Shown: positions 6,875 through 16,329 of the stretch, in pieces | Layout: each line of letters starts with the position of its first letter | Numbering within the stretch: position 1 is the stretch's first letter | IMG/VR virus record: IMGVR_UViG_3300033571_022104 | Coordinates: 1 to 21,778 of that record | Source of the DNA: a virus | Reading direction: 5' to 3' (one strand) | Length of the DNA stretch: 21,778 nucleotides | Notes under the pieces: model-generated | Database searches by the model: none | What the model saw: the letters and a program-made list of their open reading frames with translations, nothing else | What the model was told of the DNA's origin: nothing | Position numbers and translations under genes: made by a program

Positions 6875-9800
6875 TTAATTATTATTAGAAGTAAAAATAT
6901 CTAATAAGTTTTGTGCTTTCAATCTTTTAACAATATTACCAGCATCTTCTTTAGTTTGTTTATCTAAAAATTCAGGTAATAATATTCCAGGAGATGTTTG
7001 TCCAGGTCTTTTATCTGTAACTAATACCACGTTGGTTTCATCAGGTATTTTAGTTAATATTATAAAATTTAAAATTTTTCCTATAGTTGAACCTGTTGGG
7101 TTATTAGTGCAAGCTTGTAAAGGAATATCTGGTGGGGTACTAATTAATAGGTCTTCTAATTCAGATACTTCAAATACTAGTCTACCATTATAAGAACCAT
7201 TCCCATTTGAACCTGTTCCTGGGAGTTGTGTTGGTGGGTAAATATTTATAATTTCTCTTTCAAATATTGGGGAAAATGGGAATTTATTACTATCACTATT
7301 ATAAAATCTTATTAAGTCTCCTTTTCTAGGATTAAAATATTCAGTTATATTTTGATAACCTAACTCTAATGATGAGGTAGGGACTATTTGTTTTAAATAA
7401 TTTCCGTAATATGGTGCTCCAGGTATATAATGATCATAATATAATTTAGATAAATCATATGATGCTGTTAACATAGTAAATACACTACCACTTATAACTT
7501 TATTTCCTCTTTCAAAATACCAATTATTATTAGCATTTGAACCCGAACTAAAACCATCATCATATAATTCTGCGACATATATAACATTGGGGGCTTGAGT
7601 ATAATAATAAGGAGTTTTATATTGTGAAATTATTTCATAAGAAGGGGCAGTATTTAGAAAAATAGGAGTTATACTATTAGTTTTGAATTTAAAATAATGT
7701 TGGATATTACCTATAGCCCCACCTAAAGTTCTCAAATCAATATCAACAAAACCTGATATTCCTTGTGCTTGAGGTAATACTATTTCACCTTCGAAAGGGT
7801 ATATTGCTTCTACAACTAAACCATCTAGTTCTTCTAAAGGATAGGTTCCTCTTGGTTTGTTTACATAAACTAATGGGGATGAAGATTGGTAAGTATTTTG
7901 AACAGATTGGGTAGTAAATATAACACTAGAATCTAATTTAAAAACTTTGAAGTAATTAACATTATAATTAGTGTATACAAAAGGTAATATTGATGGACCA
8001 CCCGGACCATTTCCACTTGCAGACATAGGACCTATATAATTATATCCAAGATCCCCATCATTATCTTCATCTCCTAGAAAAAGTTTTTTACCAGCTGGTA
8101 CTATTATACTTCTTACATTTTCCCATAAGCTATTCCCGTTAGGATAAACTAAAGTGTTAAAATATGTCACTGGGGTGCCTGATATTTCACTATATTCTAA
8201 TTTATTACCAATATTAGCGGGATTGGTATCATAGAAAGGTTGAGCAAAAAACGTTACAGGGCTATCATCATCGGGAGGAGATACTTTTATAGTTAATTTA
8301 ACAGTTCCTGTTACTTTTTGTCTGATTTCTCCATCATATACCGTATTTCTTTTTACCTTAAATGATATAGGTGAATTTACATTTATATTAAGTTCATTAT
8401 TAAATGAACCTACGGGAGTATAATTATTTCCTGATGAAAATTGGATTGTGGGTGGTTGAATAATTAAACTATTACCTAAACTAGCTGTTATTATAGAACC
8501 TGAAGCAGGGTTACGGACTGGGATTTCATCTAGGAGTGAAAATTCTAGACTAGACCAACCTGAAGTAGTATTGGAAATGTTTTGTAGAATTGGTTCATAT
8601 CTAAACCCACCAGCATAAATAGGTTTAAAACCATTTAAGGCTTTTTGTTTTGTAGGTTGATTTACATTATCTAAAGCTACATTTACATTAGATTTAGAGA
8701 ATATAGATTGAACATCAAATAAATTTTTATTTGCTTCTGTTAACTCAATTACACTAGAAGCACTATCAATTAAGTACTTAGTGTTAACATTTACTCTTCC
8801 AGGGAATGTTAAAGATTGAGATGTTATTTCTCTAAAATAAGCAAATTTAATAGAATTTAAGTCTATTACGGGTGAATTACCATAAGAAATATCTCCAGGA
8901 GAATATATGTTATATAAATTACCAAATAATCTACTTCCATTATATCTTGGGTTAATATGTCTTTTTAAAGTATAATTACTATCTTGAACAGGGGCATTTA
9001 AAAATTCAAATCCACTTGAATTTAAGTTGGATTTTAAACTAGCAGTTAAATAATTAAGATTAACGGGTAAAATTGAATCATACCCATAATCCACATCCAG
9101 ATATTGGGGTGAAGTTCTTGCAGTTAAAACGTTGTTTAATGTTGGATTTATAGGTAATCTATAGTAGTTATCATATATACTAGAAGAAATATTAAGTGCT
9201 AAATTATTTAATTCATATACAATATTATCTGCAGATTGTGAGTGTACTGTTATTGTAGTACCACCTAATTCACCTGTAAATAATTCTCTACTATCATTAT
9301 TATATTTAGTTATACTACCTGAAATGTATGTTGTAGATGAAGTGTAAGCTGTATTATAAATTTCATCTAATCCATTTGATCCTGTTATAAAAGCTGTATC
9401 AATAGAACCACTATAATCTACAAAAGTCATTACAGGTTCATGTCTTGCTATTTTGTTTCTTTCTAAGATATTAGTATTAATAACTAATCCGGTTGATAAA
9501 TTAGCTTTAGCAGGAACAAAATCCTTTATCATTTTGAATAACGAATTATCAAAATAAGATAAAAGTTTTATTAAATCAAAAACATTTTGTGAACTAGTAT
9601 ACTTTTTAAAATAAAAATTTCTTAAATCTGTTAAAGCAGGATATGAATTAGAAGAATCTAGTCTTGGATCACCAATATATTCATCAATATTAAATGAACC
9701 TAATTGTGCTATAATATCCTCATTAATTGAATCTTGAGGAGAAATAGATACCTCAACTACATTTAAATCTGTAGTATAAGGATAAATTTCTGGTTTTTGA

Positions 9801-12508
9801 ATTGAGATATAAGGTGTTAATACATCTCCAGGTACTAGATTAGGGGTTGCAATTCTTACTTTGTCATCTATTTCTGTAATACTACCTAAATTAGGAGTAT
9901 TAACTAAGAAGGTTTCATGGTTATCTAAGTAATTAGCAGTAAGAGTGTTTATTAGAAACATAGTAGATCTAATAGTACTACTCCCATCTCCAAAAGAAGC
10001 TGTTTTAGCAGGATGGACAGATGTATAAGTACCTGTAATTATATTATCTAATTCACTTCCAAAAGGATATCTAAATATTAATTTATCATACGAACCAGTA
10101 ACACTATTTTCAGGATAAGCTATAGGATTTAAAATATGGTCTCTGAAGTTGCTTGGTGGGATGGAATCTATCCATACTCTAACTTCTTGTATAGAAGCAG
10201 AAGTAGGATAATATAAATTTCTATTACCTATATTTAAATTTTCAACAGTATTCCAACCATATAAATTATAATTAGATTGTGTAGCACCATCTATTGTGAT
10301 AGAACTAGAATTAAGGTACTGTATCCCATAATCATTTTTATTACCAATGGTTAAGGTATAAGTGTTAGTTGTAATATAAGTAGATAAACTATTAGCATCT
10401 AAACTACCTGTTTCTCTAGTTAAATTTAATACCCACCAATCATCATTATAAATTGGGATGTTTATTGGAGTTGAGTATATAAAATTGTTACCATCACTTA
10501 ATCCAAAACTAACATTACCAAAAGAACCTGAGTCTTGGGTTATTTTTATATGTTTGTAGTTACTTTCTAAGATAGATTGAGTTGGGTAAGTGCTATTTAA
10601 TTTAAATCTATATTCTATAGTATCAGGGAATATACTTAGACTTGTATCTAAATATTGTTTGTATGAAGGTCTAAAAGGTAATCTGACATATGAACTGCCA
10701 CTAAGATTTAAACTATAATTAAATTTAGGGGTAATTTGTTCAATATTATCTAAATCTTTTCTATTACCACCATACTCTTTAACTTTTAAAATAGTATCGG
10801 CAATACCAAAACAATTGATTAAAGCGCGTAATCCTCTTCTTGTACCCTTAGTTTTAAGTAAATAAGGTAAGTTGTGATAAATCCTTTTATATGTTTCTTT
10901 TACAATATCATTATCAGGGATAGTATTATTAGAAGCAGTTACATAAGTATCTATTAAATATGAACCTGTAGAAGGTAAAGTACTATTATTAGAATCAATT
11001 CCTAATAAAGATAAGTATAAATCTTCTTGATTTCTTGAATTAGTATAAAGTTTAATACCAAAATTTCTTAAAGTATCTGCTACTAAATCTTTAGAAATAC
11101 CATAATCAACTCTATTATCTGCAACTTGTAAATCAGTAATATCTTTAATGTAAGTCCAAATATAATCATAATGTTGACCTAACATTGAAGAGAATAATTC
11201 TAAATTGGCATTTTGAGAATCTTCTTTTACAAATTCAGGAAAATTATTCCATAAATAATTTTTATTTTCAATATCGTAATTATCAGCATTTACTACAGCA
11301 CCACCATAATAAGGAGAAGTATAATCAGTTGATCCAAACCAAACTAATGATTCGGGATCAGTAGGAGCTAAATTAGTATAAGGTTTGGATGTTCCCGATT
11401 TAGGCCAAGAATAACTCCCAGATTCGTAATACAAAAAGTATTCGTACCCATCAAATTTTTCAATTAGAGTATTTAATTGATTTTGTAAGTTAAGTACACT
11501 TGCAGAAGTGTAAGCTCGGCTTGAAGATATACTTAAATTATTTATACCATTAATATCTGATTGTAATGATTGGATTTGAGTTAACTTATATTTAAAGTTT
11601 TCAAGTCTTTCTCTGGCAGATGAAAAATGAACAAAATTATTAAAATCTGTATAATCTATTGTAATTTCGATACTTTTTTCCTCTAACCAAGATTGTAATT
11701 GTTGGTAAGAAGAAGAAACATTAGAGCTTAATAATGAAGATAAATTTAAATAAGGTGTAGTTAAATTTGCTTTTTCTATTAATCCAATATTAATATTAGG
11801 ACCTCTTAAAGGAGTAGTATCAGGAGTAGCTTCAGCTATAAATTCAGTATTTACTTCAAAAACATATGGTTCAGAAATACTTTCTACTAACCAAAATGTA
11901 TCTTTTAATCTAAAATTTGGTGGTAACGGTTCGTATAATTTAATATATAAACTAGCATACGATTCATTTGAGTTATCAAATGCTACATTTACTCCAATAA
12001 GAGTTTTATTATCACCAAAATTTAAAAGAAAATCTGAATAGAATGCTCTTGAATTTCTTTCAGAAATGAATGTTAAATATGCTTGCCCTAAGTCAGTATA
12101 TGAAATTGAGTTGTTAGAAACTTTAAGTTCAGTTCTATCTGAAGATATTTCTGATATAAAGAATGGAAGAGCAGGGGAACTAAAAAATAATTGTCTATAA
12201 AAATTATAAATTACTTCGTATTTTCCTAAACCAATTCCAAATGATTCTAAATCAGTTTTAGGATCTAATTCAACTTGATCATATAGAGAAGTACCTTGTA
12301 TTGTTTGTCTTGTAGTATAATTTTTAAAATCATATACAGAATTTAATACATCACCACTAGGGGATATAACATGTACTTCTACTTTATCCTCAGGTAAACC
12401 AAATTCTTTATTAATGTTTAATGAATTCAATAAAGATTCATCACTAATCTTATAATCTTGGTTTATAAATTGAGTAGGATCAAGTTGGGATATATTTGTA
12501 ATTTCCAT
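6875..12508 (-). CDS. Giant baseplate wedge protein, T4 gp7 / P2 gpI-like, with LamG-like domain, 1877 aa
   Basis: This is the largest gene of the window and probably the wedge protein that ties gp6 and gp25 to the outer baseplate. Residues 430-580 hold a gpI/gp7-like core: NLELFSSMLGQHYDYIWTY, LRNFGIKLY, then YKRIYHNLPYLLKTKGTRRG and LRALINCFGI at about 541-569. Residues 600-800 resemble a LamG/concanavalin-type lectin sandwich (SSYVRLPFRP, DDWWVLNLTRE, SIQEVRVWIDSIP). Near 995-1025 is a helical turn with FVPAKANLSTG and ILERNKIARHEP. Residues 1480-1486 (DEDNDGD) resemble a calcium-binding loop. A helical segment (about 290-350) precedes the core. T4 gp7 has about 1030 residues, so this one has large insertions. 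The start shares one base with the upstream stop (TAATG). I see only two cysteines. The gpI/gp7 assignment rests on the core motifs and on position after gp25 and gp6; sequence identity to T4 gp7 looks low. Confidence 0.72.
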   Translation of the reverse strand: MEITNISQLDPTQFINQDYKISDESLLNSLNINKEFGLPEDKVEVHVISPSGDVLNSVYDFKNYTTRQTIQGTSLYDQVELDPKTDLESFGIGLGKYEVIYNFYRQLFFSSPALPFFISEISSDRTELKVSNNSISYTDLGQAYLTFISERNSRAFYSDFLLNFGDNKTLIGVNVAFDNSNESYASLYIKLYEPLPPNFRLKDTFWLVESISEPYVFEVNTEFIAEATPDTTPLRGPNINIGLIEKANLTTPYLNLSSLLSSNVSSSYQQLQSWLEEKSIEITIDYTDFNNFVHFSSARERLENFKYKLTQIQSLQSDINGINNLSISSSRAYTSASVLNLQNQLNTLIEKFDGYEYFLYYESGSYSWPKSGTSKPYTNLAPTDPESLVWFGSTDYTSPYYGGAVVNADNYDIENKNYLWNNFPEFVKEDSQNANLELFSSMLGQHYDYIWTYIKDITDLQVADNRVDYGISKDLVADTLRNFGIKLYTNSRNQEDLYLSLLGIDSNNSTLPSTGSYLIDTYVTASNNTIPDNDIVKETYKRIYHNLPYLLKTKGTRRGLRALINCFGIADTILKVKEYGGNRKDLDNIEQITPKFNYSLNLSGSSYVRLPFRPSYKQYLDTSLSIFPDTIEYRFKLNSTYPTQSILESNYKHIKITQDSGSFGNVSFGLSDGNNFIYSTPINIPIYNDDWWVLNLTRETGSLDANSLSTYITTNTYTLTIGNKNDYGIQYLNSSSITIDGATQSNYNLYGWNTVENLNIGNRNLYYPTSASIQEVRVWIDSIPPSNFRDHILNPIAYPENSVTGSYDKLIFRYPFGSELDNIITGTYTSVHPAKTASFGDGSSTIRSTMFLINTLTANYLDNHETFLVNTPNLGSITEIDDKVRIATPNLVPGDVLTPYISIQKPEIYPYTTDLNVVEVSISPQDSINEDIIAQLGSFNIDEYIGDPRLDSSNSYPALTDLRNFYFKKYTSSQNVFDLIKLLSYFDNSLFKMIKDFVPAKANLSTGLVINTNILERNKIARHEPVMTFVDYSGSIDTAFITGSNGLDEIYNTAYTSSTTYISGSITKYNNDSRELFTGELGGTTITVHSQSADNIVYELNNLALNISSSIYDNYYRLPINPTLNNVLTARTSPQYLDVDYGYDSILPVNLNYLTASLKSNLNSSGFEFLNAPVQDSNYTLKRHINPRYNGSRLFGNLYNIYSPGDISYGNSPVIDLNSIKFAYFREITSQSLTFPGRVNVNTKYLIDSASSVIELTEANKNLFDVQSIFSKSNVNVALDNVNQPTKQKALNGFKPIYAGGFRYEPILQNISNTTSGWSSLEFSLLDEIPVRNPASGSIITASLGNSLIIQPPTIQFSSGNNYTPVGSFNNELNINVNSPISFKVKRNTVYDGEIRQKVTGTVKLTIKVSPPDDDSPVTFFAQPFYDTNPANIGNKLEYSEISGTPVTYFNTLVYPNGNSLWENVRSIIVPAGKKLFLGDEDNDGDLGYNYIGPMSASGNGPGGPSILPFVYTNYNVNYFKVFKLDSSVIFTTQSVQNTYQSSSPLVYVNKPRGTYPLEELDGLVVEAIYPFEGEIVLPQAQGISGFVDIDLRTLGGAIGNIQHYFKFKTNSITPIFLNTAPSYEIISQYKTPYYYTQAPNVIYVAELYDDGFSSGSNANNNWYFERGNKVISGSVFTMLTASYDLSKLYYDHYIPGAPYYGNYLKQIVPTSSLELGYQNITEYFNPRKGDLIRFYNSDSNKFPFSPIFEREIINIYPPTQLPGTGSNGNGSYNGRLVFEVSELEDLLISTPPDIPLQACTNNPTGSTIGKILNFIILTKIPDETNVVLVTDKRPGQTSPGILLPEFLDKQTKEDAGNIVKRLKAQNLLDIFTSNNN

Positions 12509-12849
12509 TATTTGGACGCTGTTAAATCATTTATTGTTTGCTGTAATGTCAAATTTTCAAGTCTTAATTGATTAATCTCATCTAGTAAAGCATCTATTTC
12601 TTCTGCATTTTGGTTAACGCCTGTATATTCTGTACTTCTTCTAATTAATTCTAAATGGGAGTTTACATCTCCATTTACAGGAATTTCATAAAATAAGTCA
12701 TTATAGGCTTGAAAAAATTGATCTATAGTAATAGTATTATCTACTATAGCAGTTTGTGGTTGTAATAATTGAGAAAATTGAGTATCGATTACATTTAAAT
12801 ATGTAACTTTACCATAAACTGTTTTATTTAATTTAACTTGTTCTGCCAT
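12508..12849 (-). CDS. Small coiled-coil baseplate-region protein, 113 aa
   Basis: I recognise no named family. Residues 1-75 are mixed alpha/beta with a polar TVYGKVTYLNVIDTQFSQLL segment. Residues 82-110 (EEIDALLDEINQLRLENLTLQQTINDL) show clean heptad spacing of Leu and Ile, a strong sign of a parallel coiled coil that would make the protein a dimer or trimer. The gene is locked between two others by one-base TAATG overlaps on both sides, so its amount is probably coupled to the DNRLRE protein upstream and the giant wedge protein downstream. A role as a small clamp or assembly factor for the wedge is a fair guess from that. A length near 110 aa and the lack of a membrane segment fit a structural accessory. 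Confidence 0.85.
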   Translation of the reverse strand: MAEQVKLNKTVYGKVTYLNVIDTQFSQLLQPQTAIVDNTITIDQFFQAYNDLFYEIPVNGDVNSHLELIRRSTEYTGVNQNAEEIDALLDEINQLRLENLTLQQTINDLTASK

Positions 12850-13868
12850 TATCTAACTATTTTAAAGTAGTTTGATTTGTCATCTATAACTATAGTTTCA
12901 CCACTTGAAAGTACAGTCTTAATTAAAATCTGGTAGTATCTTTCAGGTTCTAAACCATTCATATATAATTTAAAATAGTTACTTGTGTTATCACAACTTA
13001 CTTTAGTAAAAGTAGTATCAAAATCAATTACCATTTCTTCAGTTTTAGCATCTTTTAATGCCCAATATGTAGTTGAAGGTAATGCTTTTGGATTTAAATA
13101 TACTGAAGAGGTAGAAAATGACCTAGCAGGAAATGTATCTCGGCATTTTATTCTAAAAGTATAAATTGTATTTTCTTCAAATTCTGATTTATTATTAGAT
13201 ATTACAGGTATAAAATTTGATGTAGTGATTTGTGTTAGAGTAGTACTATATAAACTATCATTCCATTTTAATTCAATTTGGGGAGGATATATAGTGTGAG
13301 TATCCATTGAAAATAAATCAACTCCCAATGAGGAAGTAGTATTATTTTCAACACTGCTACTTTGTTTTAATAAAATTCCATAATTAGAATTAGGGTTACT
13401 ATACCAGTAATTTACTAGTGTAGTAATATTCATATTTAAATCTTTATTATCAGTATAAAGAAAACTTTGAGAATAAGCAGTAGCATTGTAATCACCACCT
13501 GGAGTAGTCCATGGGGAAACCCAAGTACAACCAGCAGTAGTTATAGGATCATCTGCAGATCTACCTAATCCCATATCCCAAGCTGTGGTTAATCTATGAC
13601 CAAAAAGAGTATAATCAGCAGGGATAGTAGCATTTGCTAAATACAATTTAAGAGAAGCACTATAAGTACTTCCGCTAATAGTATTTGTAATTACATCTTG
13701 AATAGATGTATTTGGAAATTGAATTAATGCTCTTGTAGTATCTAATGAAGTAGAAGAATCGTAAGCATATCTAAAAACCTCTAAAATTTCGTCTCTACCA
13801 AAGTTTTGAGTTGAGCGACGTGAAGAAATGAAAGTATCTTTCTCAGGGAATATTTTATAAACAGCCAT
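12849..13868 (-). CDS. DNRLRE (CBM96-like) domain tail protein, 339 aa
   Basis: Residues 4-195 follow the pattern of DNRLRE-type beta-sandwich domains, found in many bacterial surface and carbohydrate-related proteins. KIFPEKDTFISSRRSTQNFG is followed by a LEV strand, ALIQFPNTSI, SASLKLYLANA, a Trp-containing LTTAWDMGLGR, then TWVSPW, and finally ITTLVNYWYSNPNSNYGILL. Residues 215-339 form a second, fibronectin-like beta domain (EENTIYTFRIKCRD, YFKLYMNGLEPERYYQILIK). No signal peptide is present, as expected for a virion protein. It lies between gp6 and the giant wedge protein, so it is probably part of the baseplate, possibly a peripheral glycan-binding or trimerising unit. T4 has no such protein at this position. 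The domain call rests on several ordered motifs; glycan binding is inferred. The start follows a gap with the A/T motif (13884-13892). Confidence 0.75.
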   Translation of the reverse strand: MAVYKIFPEKDTFISSRRSTQNFGRDEILEVFRYAYDSSTSLDTTRALIQFPNTSIQDVITNTISGSTYSASLKLYLANATIPADYTLFGHRLTTAWDMGLGRSADDPITTAGCTWVSPWTTPGGDYNATAYSQSFLYTDNKDLNMNITTLVNYWYSNPNSNYGILLKQSSSVENNTTSSLGVDLFSMDTHTIYPPQIELKWNDSLYSTTLTQITTSNFIPVISNNKSEFEENTIYTFRIKCRDTFPARSFSTSSVYLNPKALPSTTYWALKDAKTEEMVIDFDTTFTKVSCDNTSNYFKLYMNGLEPERYYQILIKTVLSSGETIVIDDKSNYFKIVR

Positions 13869-13883
13869 AAATCTAATATATAA

Positions 13884-13892
13884 TATAAATAT
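13884..13892 (-). promoter_or_regulatory. Intergenic ATATTTATA motif, copy 3
   Basis: The coding strand reads TGTATATTTATATTATAT, 15 bases before the 339-aa start, in the longest true gap of the window. It matches the 9-base core of the other copies. Confidence 0.4.
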
Positions 13893-13909
13893 ACATTAGG
13901 TGAATTTTT

Positions 13910-14005
13910 TTATTGTTTATTTCTTTTATTATCTACTAATATTATTAGCATTGAAAATATTATTATACCTATCATTAAGTAATATCCTGTTAACCCTCCA
14001 TCCAC
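13910..14005 (-). CDS. Possible 31-aa single-pass membrane peptide with GTG start
   Basis: The 162-base gap between gp6 and the DNRLRE gene contains a short frame from GTG (14005-14003) to TAA (13912-13910). It reads MDGGLTGYYLMIGIIIFSML, then IILVDNKRNKQ. Residues 7-24 form one hydrophobic stretch long enough to cross a membrane, and the tail is polar and basic (DNKRNKQ), which predicts the C-terminus inside the cell. No ATG is available at the front; an internal ATG would cut the membrane segment, and farther upstream only ATA or TTA codons extend the frame. Such peptides in phages include holin-like, anti-lysis and superinfection factors, but nothing here singles out one. The strong segregation of hydrophobic and basic residues supports coding; the weak start and short length leave doubt. 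Confidence 0.45.
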   Translation of the reverse strand: MDGGLTGYYLMIGIIIFSMLIILVDNKRNKQ

Positions 14006-14030
14006 TATAATTAAATTGTATATTAAATTT

Positions 14031-15923
14031 TTAAAAAGTAACTACTCTACCTTGAATATCAGTTGTTAAATTTTTAACTTCAAAAATACTTGGATCTAAA
14101 GAAGGATATAAAATATTATTAATAGTTGCTCCTTTAATATCATAAGCGTATTGTGAGTAACCTGAATTAGTTCCGGCCTTATTTACTATATCCACTTTCT
14201 GTACTGTTTGTACTCCTTCAACTTGGTCTAAAGTACTATAAATATCAGCAATTAAAATAGGCTGATTAATTTGCCATTTATCTATGTTAAAGTAGGATTG
14301 TAAAGTAGTTAAACAGTTATTTATAACTAACTTTCCGTTATAGTTTGGTCTAACTACTACATCAAAATCTACTCCAATATTAATAATAAAAGCATCTTTT
14401 ATATTAACACCATCAGTTATCATTCTGTATTCAGAAAGGAATGTTTTTATATTTTGTTTTAAAGCAGGACTAGAAACTGTTAAATTACCTGTAGAATTTT
14501 TAGATAAAATGTAGATTGAAATAGCATTTGGGTTTTGTGTAGCTAATAAATCTGTTGGGTAATTAACACTAATCCCCATATCTTGAGTAACAAATGCTTT
14601 AGAAACTAAACCATATTTAGGAGGTAAAGATAAAGTTCTAATAATATAATCATCATTAGTTATAGTTCTTAACTGTGTAGGATACATAGCTAAGGAATTT
14701 TGTCTTATTTCTTCATTTGTATCTCCATCTCCCCCTCCTACAGCAGCATCATCATTATTGAAAGCTAATGAATTAATTACTGTTGTTTGCATAGCAGGAT
14801 CTAATCCACTACCTGCAAACGAGTTAGTTCCTCCAATACGATTAGTTAAAGTATTTGAAGGTATATTTGAGGTAGCTCCTCCTCCTTTTAAGTAAGTTAC
14901 TGTTAAAGTAGTGTTAGATGGAGCTAAACCATATGTTTGGGTATATAAGAAGTTTGAAGGGTCCCAAGCAGTAGTCATTTTATCTACTCCATAAGGTAAT
15001 CCTAAACCAATATTATCTGGGTTTGGTGTTATTTCTTCATCAGCTCCTGATGATACTCCAGGACCAAATTGTAATTCTAATGTGTTATTTGTTTTAAAGC
15101 GAGAAACAAATCTTCTAGGTACTTTTTTTAATTTAAGTAAATATGGGGTTGAATCATTATATTGGGATAAACTTGGATCATTTGTAGCAGTATTTTCAGT
15201 AGCCTCAAAAATAGTATCTTGAGCTAAATAAGGTACTTCATACCACTTATTGTTATCACTATCAGTTATACCTACTATAGAAATTACGTTATTGTCAGTA
15301 ATAGTCACGGTAGGATAACGTTCGGGATTACCAAATGTAAACGTCGTTGTAGTTAAAGTTCCAGCCGTAGCTTTCACAGTTTTTTGCAGTAAATAAAATA
15401 ATGGATTACCACTGCCTCTACCACCTGCAGTATCATAACTATAAACTGAAATTTCTGTAGGAGTTGATCCTGAATTAGAAAAATCTACTTTATCTGTTAT
15501 ATAAAAAGGGACATTTCCATTCCCATTAGTTTGTAATTGAGTTCCTTCTTCTAGAATTAAAGCATATCCAAAATCAGGTACATATTGGCTATTTACTATA
15601 GTTGCAGGTACTACTTGAAATACATTAACATCAACTGAAGCAGCACTTGTTACTTTAGGTTGATATCCAAAGTTATAAGCTAAGGCTAATAAGTTTTTTC
15701 TTTGTTTAGCAAATTGTAAGAAATTCTCTTGAATTTGATTATCAGTATAAAATGATAAAACGTCTCCAACATATGAAGCCATTTCAATAAGCATCATACC
15801 TGGGGATGCCTCTGAAAAATCATTATATGTGTTTGGATAATAAATTTTAGCAAAGTTAATTAACTGTGCTTTTAAACTATCGAAATCACGATTTAAATAT
15901 TGTACTGTTTTTGAATTAGCCAT
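14031..15923 (-). CDS. gp6: Baseplate wedge protein gp6 (baseplate J family), 630 aa
   Basis: T4 gp6 (about 660 aa) forms the inner ring and wedge core of the baseplate; its P2 counterpart is gpJ. Visible family features include VQYLNRDFDSLKAQLINFAK at 7-26, a SPGMMLIEMASYVGDVLSFY segment at 40-59, RKNLLALAYNFGYQP at 75-89, and the J-family signature GGGDGDTNEEIRQNS with LRTITNDDYI at 396-426. The C-terminal QPILIADIYSTLDQVEGVQT (554-573) is the usual end-domain motif. The start overlaps the gp25 stop by 8 bases, so translation is probably coupled, as expected for partners of one complex. The stop is followed by the small membrane ORF and the longest gap. The product acts in the host cytoplasm during wedge assembly and then in the virion. 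Identity is firm. Confidence 0.95.
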   Translation of the reverse strand: MANSKTVQYLNRDFDSLKAQLINFAKIYYPNTYNDFSEASPGMMLIEMASYVGDVLSFYTDNQIQENFLQFAKQRKNLLALAYNFGYQPKVTSAASVDVNVFQVVPATIVNSQYVPDFGYALILEEGTQLQTNGNGNVPFYITDKVDFSNSGSTPTEISVYSYDTAGGRGSGNPLFYLLQKTVKATAGTLTTTTFTFGNPERYPTVTITDNNVISIVGITDSDNNKWYEVPYLAQDTIFEATENTATNDPSLSQYNDSTPYLLKLKKVPRRFVSRFKTNNTLELQFGPGVSSGADEEITPNPDNIGLGLPYGVDKMTTAWDPSNFLYTQTYGLAPSNTTLTVTYLKGGGATSNIPSNTLTNRIGGTNSFAGSGLDPAMQTTVINSLAFNNDDAAVGGGDGDTNEEIRQNSLAMYPTQLRTITNDDYIIRTLSLPPKYGLVSKAFVTQDMGISVNYPTDLLATQNPNAISIYILSKNSTGNLTVSSPALKQNIKTFLSEYRMITDGVNIKDAFIINIGVDFDVVVRPNYNGKLVINNCLTTLQSYFNIDKWQINQPILIADIYSTLDQVEGVQTVQKVDIVNKAGTNSGYSQYAYDIKGATINNILYPSLDPSIFEVKNLTTDIQGRVVTF

Positions 15924-16329
15924 TGTTGAAATTTATTGAAATTTCGTCTTGTATGTTAGTATTAAGTATAGAATATGAAAAGTATACTTGTATTAAATTC
16001 TCATCAGGCGACGCGTTTACTGATAGAGTATTTAGTTTTATTTGTGGGAAATATTCTTGTAAACCGAAAGATATGATATCTTCTATATTTTGAGCAGTAC
16101 CTTGAGATATTTGTTCAAATAATTGTTCTCTTATACCTGCTCCAAAAATAGGATTCATTATTCTTTCTTTTTTTCCTGTAAGAAAAAAATTTAAAATGTT
16201 AGATTTAACAGCATCCTTAGTAGTATAAGTAATATTCAATCCAGTTGGACCATCAAAAGGAATTTTAATTCCAACACCTTTACTAGGTGATAGATCTAAT
16301 GGATTTATATTTATTGTGTTATACGCCAT
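15916..16329 (-). CDS. gp25: Baseplate wedge protein gp25 (GPW/gp25 family), 137 aa
   Basis: The length is close to T4 gp25 (132 aa). The family pattern is clear: GVGIKIPFDG near the start, TTKDAVKSNILNFFLTGKKE at 36-55, then RIMNPIFGAGIREQLFEQIS, a helix TAQNIEDIISFGLQEYFPQI and two final strands (LIQVYFSYSIL, DEISINF). The family's conserved basic-Met/Pro-Gly loop appears as ERIMNPIFGAGI. In T4 and P2 relatives this protein bridges the wedge to the tube and sheath and helps start sheath assembly. It begins on a one-base TAATG overlap with the 168-aa gene and ends with an 8-base overlap into gp6, the same gp25-gp6 neighbourhood as W-J in P2-like phages. Identity is firm; no catalytic activity is expected. 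Confidence 0.95.
   Translation of the reverse strand: MAYNTININPLDLSPSKGVGIKIPFDGPTGLNITYTTKDAVKSNILNFFLTGKKERIMNPIFGAGIREQLFEQISQGTAQNIEDIISFGLQEYFPQIKLNTLSVNASPDENLIQVYFSYSILNTNIQDEISINFNNG

Noticed and set aside
13869-14030. tRNA or structured RNA in the longest gap
   Set aside because: No cloverleaf or stable long stem could be drawn; the gap is better explained by the 31-codon frame and the A/T motif.
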